From NCBI GenBank assembly GCA_037157565.1, contig JAZHRO010000013.1, positions 36,026,501 to 36,090,500 of the forward strand: 64,000 nt of DNA, written 5' to 3'. This DNA is from Thalassia testudinum. Lineage: Eukaryota; Streptophyta; Magnoliopsida; Alismatales; Hydrocharitaceae. Both the position numbers and the translations under genes were made by a program. Under the pieces are notes generated by a model. It did not search any database. It had not been told where the DNA came from and saw only the letters and a list, made by a program, of their open reading frames with translations. This document shows, piece by piece, positions 57,940 through 64,000 of this stretch (positions are counted from its first letter, which is position 1; each line of letters opens with the position of its first letter).

Positions 57940-59683
57940 CCTTCAAAATCCCTCCCACACAACCACTGCTCCTTCCCCACACCACCTCGAGTGGTGCGCC
58001 CTACCGCCCTTTCCCTATAGCAAACGGTGAGTGAGAGCGACAGAGAGTGAGGGAGAGGGAGGATGAGCAGGAGGGGGGAGGTTGTAGCGACGTGCGATGC
58101 GAGGAGTGCACGATGCAACGCATTGCAGCTGCTGTCGCGACGCCTTTGGTGCGCAAAGCAGGGCCAAGTCCTATGAGCATCTGACGTTCGCAACACCCTG
58201 CAAACGACTGGGGAGGGGAGGCTCTGCGGACGACAAGGGTCTGCTTCTGACGTTCAGGAATGCACAAGACTCGAGGCACGGCCTGCCCGAGGTGCATGCG
58301 GTAGGGACGGCCTCAAGCAGTAAGCTGCATGGGGAATCAGCACTCGCGCAGAGCAAGTTTGCGTGGGGAGACAAGTGCACGGCATCCGAGGCAGCTTTAG
58401 ATGTTTGAGGGTGATATCAAACGTTCGAGTAAAGTCTCGGACGGTTGGGACTGGCAGCAGACGGCGAAGGGGGGGTAGGAACTTTAGGTGGGGGTTTTGC
58501 GAGCGTTTAAGGCGTCTAGGAAAAGCTCCAGACGTCTGATAGCGGTAGGGGGTGCGTGCCTGCTGTAGAGGGTGATCGGTCCAACCAGACCAACCCACCC
58601 AGCCCGGTTTAAGTGAACCAGGGAAGGTTCCTAGGCCAGTTCAGGACCCAAACGGGGTCGGAATTGCGCAACTAGAGTATTGTTGGAAAGCTCTTGAATT
58701 TTCCTACATTTTAGAGCTTTTCTACATTGTTTTGAGCTTTTTTTTTATACTGATGCCCCGTTTGGCCATCAAATTGGTATGGCCCCAAGTCCGTGCCCTC
58801 ATATCTTCCGTACCCCTAGGTAGAATGGTCTTCCTCTACTTTTCTTCATTAGTTCGGTTAAATTGAATGTCAAAATTAGAGGTTTCCGTTTGAAACCTAG
58901 ATTATGAAATATAAGTTTGAAGACTTTTATGCCTCGTCTAGTTACGAAAATTAATAACTGCCACCTTAGCCTTGTGGGTTAGGTATTAGGTTAACAGCTT
59001 AATCTAGGATTGTTTGCTAATGTGTATGATATCATAGTGCTTGCTCAATATGAAATGAACCCTAAGAATGAGAATGATGCATGTGTATGTTCAATACATG
59101 GACCTTGTTTGATATAACCTAAACGTAAATGATGCTTTCTCTTAATGGATGGAACTACCCTTGAATGAACTGGGTAATAGCAATAGTTAGGACATACTTG
59201 AACACTAAGATATACTAGAGGAATAAATTACCTGCTATGGTACAAACTTGGATAATGATGGAATAACTCGTCTACCATGTGTTACGACTGAGGTTTGGAC
59301 TCTAGTTGGGGGTGAGCTAGCCCTCGCGTATGTACGTACCGAGAAGAGCTATTTACCCTATGTCTAGAGAGAGAGCTAGCCTTTCCTTGGGTTGAGACTG
59401 AGGGTAGGAATGGCTTCCCTACATTGACTTTTGTTGGGCCCACAAGGTCAACCGGGATAGTCGGGTGAGGGTACATACACTGGTGAGGGGCTCGACCCCT
59501 ATTTTGTTCTATGCTGTACGACTTCGAGTGTACCCGTTAGCAGAAATGACTAACCATGTGCCAGTGTGAGATAGCTTCTCGTGCATTTATCGTGCGTACC
59601 ATAGTCATTGCTACATTGCTACTATGACTGCGAGGTGATAGATCAGGTGTAGGACAAATGTAGGGTGTTTTCTCGGCCATGAG
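57940..59683 (+). repeat. LTR D4: old family-D LTR, truncated on the right
   Basis: It is collinear with D1 and D3 from the GAGTGAGAGCGA region (58030) through AGGCGTCTAGG...CCAGACGTCTG (58508-58539) to the block with GTTGGGCCCACAAGG and CTCGGCCAT. It stops at 59683, where LTR D3 starts. The missing 3' part (about 600 bp by comparison with D1) should lie beyond the far end of the D3 element, outside the window. The 5' limit is uncertain. Confidence 0.7.
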
Positions 59684-59869
59684 TGAAACGACCCACCACC
59701 CCTTTGGCCATTTAAGACGTCTAGGATGTTCACCAGACGTCTGGAAATACTTTTAGTGTGCAATGTACGAGCGCCATACTTCCTCCCTCACTGCGCCTCA
59801 CCGCGCCTTCTCCTGCGACACCACTCTGCGCCATGCTCGCCTCTCCGTTCCCCTTAAATCCTCTCCCTT

Positions 59870-59875
59870 TATATA
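59870..59875 (+). promoter_or_regulatory. TATA box of LTR D3
   Basis: TTTATATACC lies in a pyrimidine-rich context about 190 bp into the LTR. D1 has TTTAAA at the same place. Confidence 0.55.
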
Positions 59876-60318
59876 CCTCTCCCCCCTTCCTCTTTGTTGC
59901 CACGCCATAGCCGAGAGCGAGTGAGAGCGAAGTGAGAGCGGAGCACCCGAGCGAGAGGAAGCGCAAGAGCGGAGGGCGCAGTGCCATTCTGCTGCAACAC
60001 CTGCAGGCAAGGGGAGCCAAGAGCGGATCCACGGAATCCTTTTTCTATGGAATCAAACAGCTGGGGAGACACCCGGACGTCTTACCGGACGTCCGAAGGA
60101 AGAGCAAGATGTCTGGTAGAGATCTACTTTCCATACTTTTCCTCCCTGACAAGTCTTGACAGCGTACGTGTATGTGTCAGAGGGCGGGAGCGTAGCTGAG
60201 GCAGTTTCAGACATCTAGGAGCACCCCTAGACATCTGACAGAGTCCTTGGACGTCGTAATTGAGTTCCAAACATCTGATAGCAGAATACCAAGAGAGGTA
60301 TCCCTGAGAACTGTTTTA

Positions 60319-60346
60319 AGACATCTGGGACCTTTCCCAGACGTCC
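60319..60346. repeat. Hairpin 2 in LTR D3
   Basis: Arms AGACATCTGGGA and TCCCAGACGTCC pair at 10 of 12 positions around CCTT. The core pairs G-C where D1 and D2 have A-T. Confidence 0.6.
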
Positions 60347-62000
60347 GATTTCCGTCTGATAGCGTGTTTTGGGCCGTGTAAGGCCCTATTATTATCGCTT
60401 TTTCGCAAACGAACCATCTATGTTTTCCATAAGAGTTTCTATGTATAATGATACCTTTTTAATATCTTTCTGAACCTTTGGGCCTATCAATCCATGTTTT
60501 AGGTCTCCAGTCCGTAGGGTGTACGGGACCTGTGGAGACCTCGAGAGCCACTGTACGAGCCCCCATTCCACCCAGGTAGAATACATGCGACCTTAAATCA
60601 GGGAGAGTGGTTACAACCTTAAATCTCTAATTTAATACATGCGAGTAAGTAATCTTAGGACTTGAGATGAACCGTAGAAGGAATAAACGTATATTCGAGA
60701 ATAAATTCTTGAACCCTAGGTCTTAGCATGAACACTAGGGTTAGAAGAAACTGCATGTGAATGATTGAGTAATCGAAAACTACCTGTTTTTAGCTAAAAT
60801 GGACTCCTACTGTAATAAAATGGAAATTGAACTGTTGTTCCGAACATTCCAACTCGGATGTGATAAAGAAATTCCTGTACGAACCCCACGGGGAATGTAA
60901 ACAAGAACACCGTACCTCGAAGAACCAGATGGTTCTGGGAATTTGCTGCCTATGGACAACTGTTAAGGGAGGTAAGCTGACCTTTGTGTACGTGGTACCG
61001 AAGAGAGCAACTATCCCTTGTAGTGTAGAGGGGAGCTTACCGCCCTTGGGTTGGGACCCGGGGTGGGTTTTGCCACTCTACGACGACTCTTACTGGCCCT
61101 CGTGTACGTGGTACCGAGGTGAGCTACTTAGTGTAGGGGGGAACTATTCGCCCCAGGAGGCTCGGGACTAGGTATGGCCACTTTACACCGACTCTCGTCA
61201 GCCCGATGGGTAAACCGGGGTAGTCGGACGAGGCTACGTGGACTGAGGAGGGGCAAGACCCCTGTTCTATTCTGAGAAGGCAAGGCCTTACACTGTTCCG
61301 CACTGTACATTGAGGCATACTCGCTAGCGGAAACGACTGACCGCGTGCTAGCGCGGGGTAGTTACCCGCGCGCTTATCACGTGTGCCGTAGTCACCACTA
61401 CGTCACGACCGTGACCACGGGGTAGTTGACCGAGTGTAGGACTACCACAGTGGGAGTCCCCCGACCAGGAGAGGCCACTTGGGCATCCTATATCACGGGA
61501 AGCTGCAAGCAAAATCGTTCCTATAGGAACCAGAAGATTAATTAGCAAATCTTAATTAGAGATCTCTACGCACCCACATGTATAATATAATTAAAAAATG
61601 GAAAATTATATGTTAAATGCATGTTACTTCTTAGCCACCACTTTACTCAGCATTAGCTGACTCCAGTCAAATATATTCTGTACAGGTCAGGGATTTGAGC
61701 AGCCCGAGCCACCAGCTGCTGAGGATGCTGGGCCTAGTCGAGCCTAGCTTTGCTTCTACTGCTTGATAGTGAGTTTTTATAGCTTGTATTATGTTACATG
61801 TACTCTTTGATGTGATGGCTGTAATATCACTATTCTCTTTCCCCTATTGAAACTTTCTTTTTACTTAGTTACTGTACTTGTGTGATTGTGGTTTGTTGAA
61901 TGTTACTTGTTTATTTCTTGTTGGACGACTAGATCTTGGGATAAATCGAAGCGAGCCAGTCTCAGATCCTGTAGGGATTTGGGACCGGGTCGTGACAAGA

Positions 62001-62012
62001 TGGTATCAGAGT
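62001..62012 (+). other. Primer-binding site, initiator tRNA-Met type
   Basis: TGGTATCAGAGT matches the complement of the initiator tRNA-Met 3' end (TGGTATCAGAGC) at 11 of 12 positions, three bases after the LTR. Confidence 0.88.
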
Positions 62013-62182
62013 AAGGTCGTCCCGAGAAATGAACCAAGTAGTCTAGAAAACACCACACTTTTACATGTAACTAAGATAGCCATCACAACATTTTCTCTTA
62101 GTAATTGTATCCGCGTCTCACGTCTCCTCTTTGATCAAACAGGCACCAATAATCTAGTTCCTCCTCGATCTTTAAGTAGGAA

Positions 62183-63318
62183 ATGCCTCGCTAGGGACCA
62201 ATTGAGGCAGGCCATGGACGTGGTCGTGGCCGAGGATGTGGTCGCAGGGGAGGACAAGCGATGGCCGAAGATAGAGCTGCTCCACCTCTCCTCCCGGGCA
62301 TCCAGGCCCCGAACCTCACCCAACTGATTCGGAGTCTTATCTGTGAGGAGCTCCATCAGCCTCCTCCTTAGCCTTCCCTTCCTGGGGATGAGGAGGGGGA
62401 ATCCTCCGTGGGGCAAGCAAGCCGCCACGGCGTTGGATGAGCTGTAGGGGGAGGGGGTGATCCTCTACCGCCCCCTTCAACCACTTCGGGGCACGAGTCT
62501 TCCTTTCCTGGAGGTGCACCCCTTCCTCCGCTGCGTCTACACCATGAGGTCTTCAGCCAATTTAGGAAGTTGAAGCCCCCCTCTTTCAAGGCGGAGGAAA
62601 GCCCATCTGAGGCAAAAGATTGGCTGGAACAAATGGAGAAGATCCTCGACACCCTCTATCCTCCTGCAGAATGCCGCATGGCCTTTGCCACGTATCAGCT
62701 GGAGAGTGCAACCCACAGGTGGTGGAATGCGGTCAGAGGACAGGAGGAGGGAGAACTGACATGGGACCAGTTTGTGGTGCTCTTTTGTGAGCAGTACTTC
62801 CCACAAACATGGCAGGATCATAGGAGGCGAGAGCTCCACACTCTCTGCCAAGGGGCAATGACAGTTAGTGCATACCGTACGCGTTTTCTGAAGCTGTCAT
62901 GCTTCGCCCCGACAACCACATCCACCGAGGAGGAGCGCCTGTGGAGATTCACCGAGGGTCTTCGACCCGTCATCCGGGGATACGTAAAGCTCCTAAAGCT
63001 GCCTACCTTCTCCCGCGTAGTCGAGGCTGCCATGACCTCCGAGGAAACCAACCCGTCCGCACGAGATATTGATGGAGGAGGACGGAAGAGGCCCTACCCG
63101 CAAGAGCACTCACAGGGTCGCCAGGAGAGGAGGAACCGACACCAGCAAGGGAACCGTCCCGTTCTGTGGGTCCACAAGGGACCTATGGGGGTCCCCGACA
63201 AGGATCAGCCGACTGCAGCAGACCCCCGCCCAGTCACCAGTAGGGACAACAGATAGAAGGAAGTCGCGTACCCCTCTGCTATCAGTGTGGCCAACCGAGT
63301 CACATACGGAGGAATTAT
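62183..63318 (+). pseudogene. Gag of the Tekay/Del-like element (broken)
   Basis: The frame from the ATG at 62183 starts with the Gly/Arg-rich N-terminus typical of Tekay gag (GRGRG). Stops occur at 62192-62194, 62369-62371 and 62438-62440. From 62570 it is open to 63256 and holds a retrotransposon gag domain: KPPSFKAEESPSEAKDWLEQ, then WWNAV and LTWDQFVVLFCEQYFP, then QGAMTVSAYRTRFLKL. After a frameshift, the CCHC knuckle at 63277-63318 reads CYQCGQPSHIRRNY, so the last zinc-binding Cys is Tyr. Confidence 0.88.
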
Positions 63319-63540
63319 CCATCTAAGACTGGAGCACAGCCGACGCTCCCAGCACCAAGCACTGGAGGCCGATCTGGCGGTCGCGGATACTAGCCCCGAG
63401 GAGGAGGACAACAGTCACGAGGAGGGTACCGGCCCGCTACCTCCCGCCCGACCTAGAGCACGGCTGTTTCTTCTGCACCAAGGACTGAAGGGTGTGTTAA
63501 CACCCAAACTCACGGAGATGCTAGAGCTTCGAGCTCTGTA

Positions 63541-64000
63541 GTGGTAGGTATGGTTACTATTTTCGGTAGACTCGTCTACACTCTTTTCGATTTTGTAGCC
63601 ACGCATTCATTTGTTTCTATGAGTTTCACTGTCTGCACAGGAGTGAGCAGTGTGCTTTTAGAGGAGCCCTTCCTGATTAGAGGACCAGGTGGGCAGGTAT
63701 TTGTTGCCGAGGAGGTTCTTGCTGACTGTAAGGTCATGATAGGGGGATACAGTCTCCCGATAGACCTGATCATAATCCCGATGGATGACTTCGGTGTAAT
63801 CTTAGGGATGAACTGGTTGGCCGCATACCACGCCCTTGTAGACTGTTTTGGGAGGAAGATCGTTTTCTCCATAGCACGACTGCCTCCCTTCGAGTTCCAC
63901 GGCCAGCCTGTAAACGGATGATTCAGATGCATCTCCGCACTTCGAGCAGCGAAGCTATTGAGTCAAGGATGCGAGGGCTTCCTTGCTTGCGTTCTAGCAG
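63541..64000 (+). pseudogene. Protease and start of the RT linker of the Tekay/Del-like element (broken)
   Basis: The frame encodes a retropepsin region: LFDFVATHSFVS where the family has the active-site Asp-Ser-Gly, then PIDLIIIPMDDFGVILGMNWL, which is well conserved. The Ser and Gly beside the catalytic Asp are replaced (DFV), so it should be inactive. A stop at 63919-63921 is followed in the same frame by the usual linker (ISALRAAKLLSQGCEGFLACV) up to the window edge. Confidence 0.85.

Larger units (their letters stand above)
59684..61997 (+). repeat. LTR D3: 5' LTR of a Tekay/Del-like element
   Basis: This 2,314-bp LTR runs TGAAACGACCC...GGTCGTGACA and is followed by a methionine-tRNA PBS. 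It has a TATATA box at 59870-59875, a hairpin at 60319-60346 and one copy of the 52-bp subrepeat unit (about 60710-60745). The predicted left target duplication is ATGAG (59679-59683). Confidence 0.85.
61998..64000 (+). mobile_element. Internal region of a Tekay/Del-like Ty3/gypsy element (cut by the right edge)
   Basis: PBS, gag, zinc knuckle, protease and the start of the linker to RT follow LTR D3 in order. The coding part is damaged by stops and at least one frameshift. The rest of pol and the 3' LTR are outside the window. Confidence 0.88.

Overview
This is nuclear DNA of a flowering plant, with no prokaryotic features. Most of it is Ty3/gypsy LTR retrotransposons nested inside one another, followed by LINE fragments, AT-rich intergenic DNA and a small island with two ordinary plant genes (an NHL/LEA_2 membrane protein and a two-exon DUF1005 protein). 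The GC-rich exons of both genes are common in monocots and magnoliids, but I cannot name the species.

Positions 1-31318 are one old Athila/Tat-like element on the minus strand (here 'C'), which runs off the left edge. It has been split three times. Element A (223-8043, plus strand, target duplication GAACG) is a non-autonomous LTR element with one long open frame of unknown function. A solo LTR of family D (9899-12603) is flanked by ATCAT. Element B (13230-25578, minus strand, duplication GATGT) is a nearly complete relative of C, with gag, protease, RT, RNase H and integrase broken by stop codons and one 22-bp deletion. Reading the pieces of C across each target duplication restores collinearity with B. 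C itself landed beside, and probably inside, an LTR of opposite orientation (31319-32019).

Positions 32020-47445 hold unassigned DNA, a second solo family-D LTR (33950-36685, duplication GAAAG), a purine-rich tract, a possible SINE, two decayed L1-type LINEs (41559-45228 and 45232-46225, minus strand) and MITE-like sequence. Positions 47446-52569 are the gene island: a possible plus-strand gene remnant with a tandemly duplicated small exon, the NHL gene (minus) and the divergently oriented DUF1005 gene (plus). Positions 52570-57940 hold a 271-bp tandem duplication, a MITE lying inside an (AT)n microsatellite, AT-rich DNA and another MITE. From about 57940 an old family-D LTR is interrupted at 59683 by the 5' LTR of a younger family-D (Tekay/Del-like chromovirus) element, whose gag and protease run to the right edge.

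The most interesting signals are: element A's long intact unknown frame; the near-identical PBS, internal polypurine motif and 3' polypurine tract in A and B, which suggest A depends on B-like partners; hairpins built on AGACGTCT that recur in two unrelated LTR families with paired arm changes; and a shared 3'-terminal stem-loop in the two LINEs.
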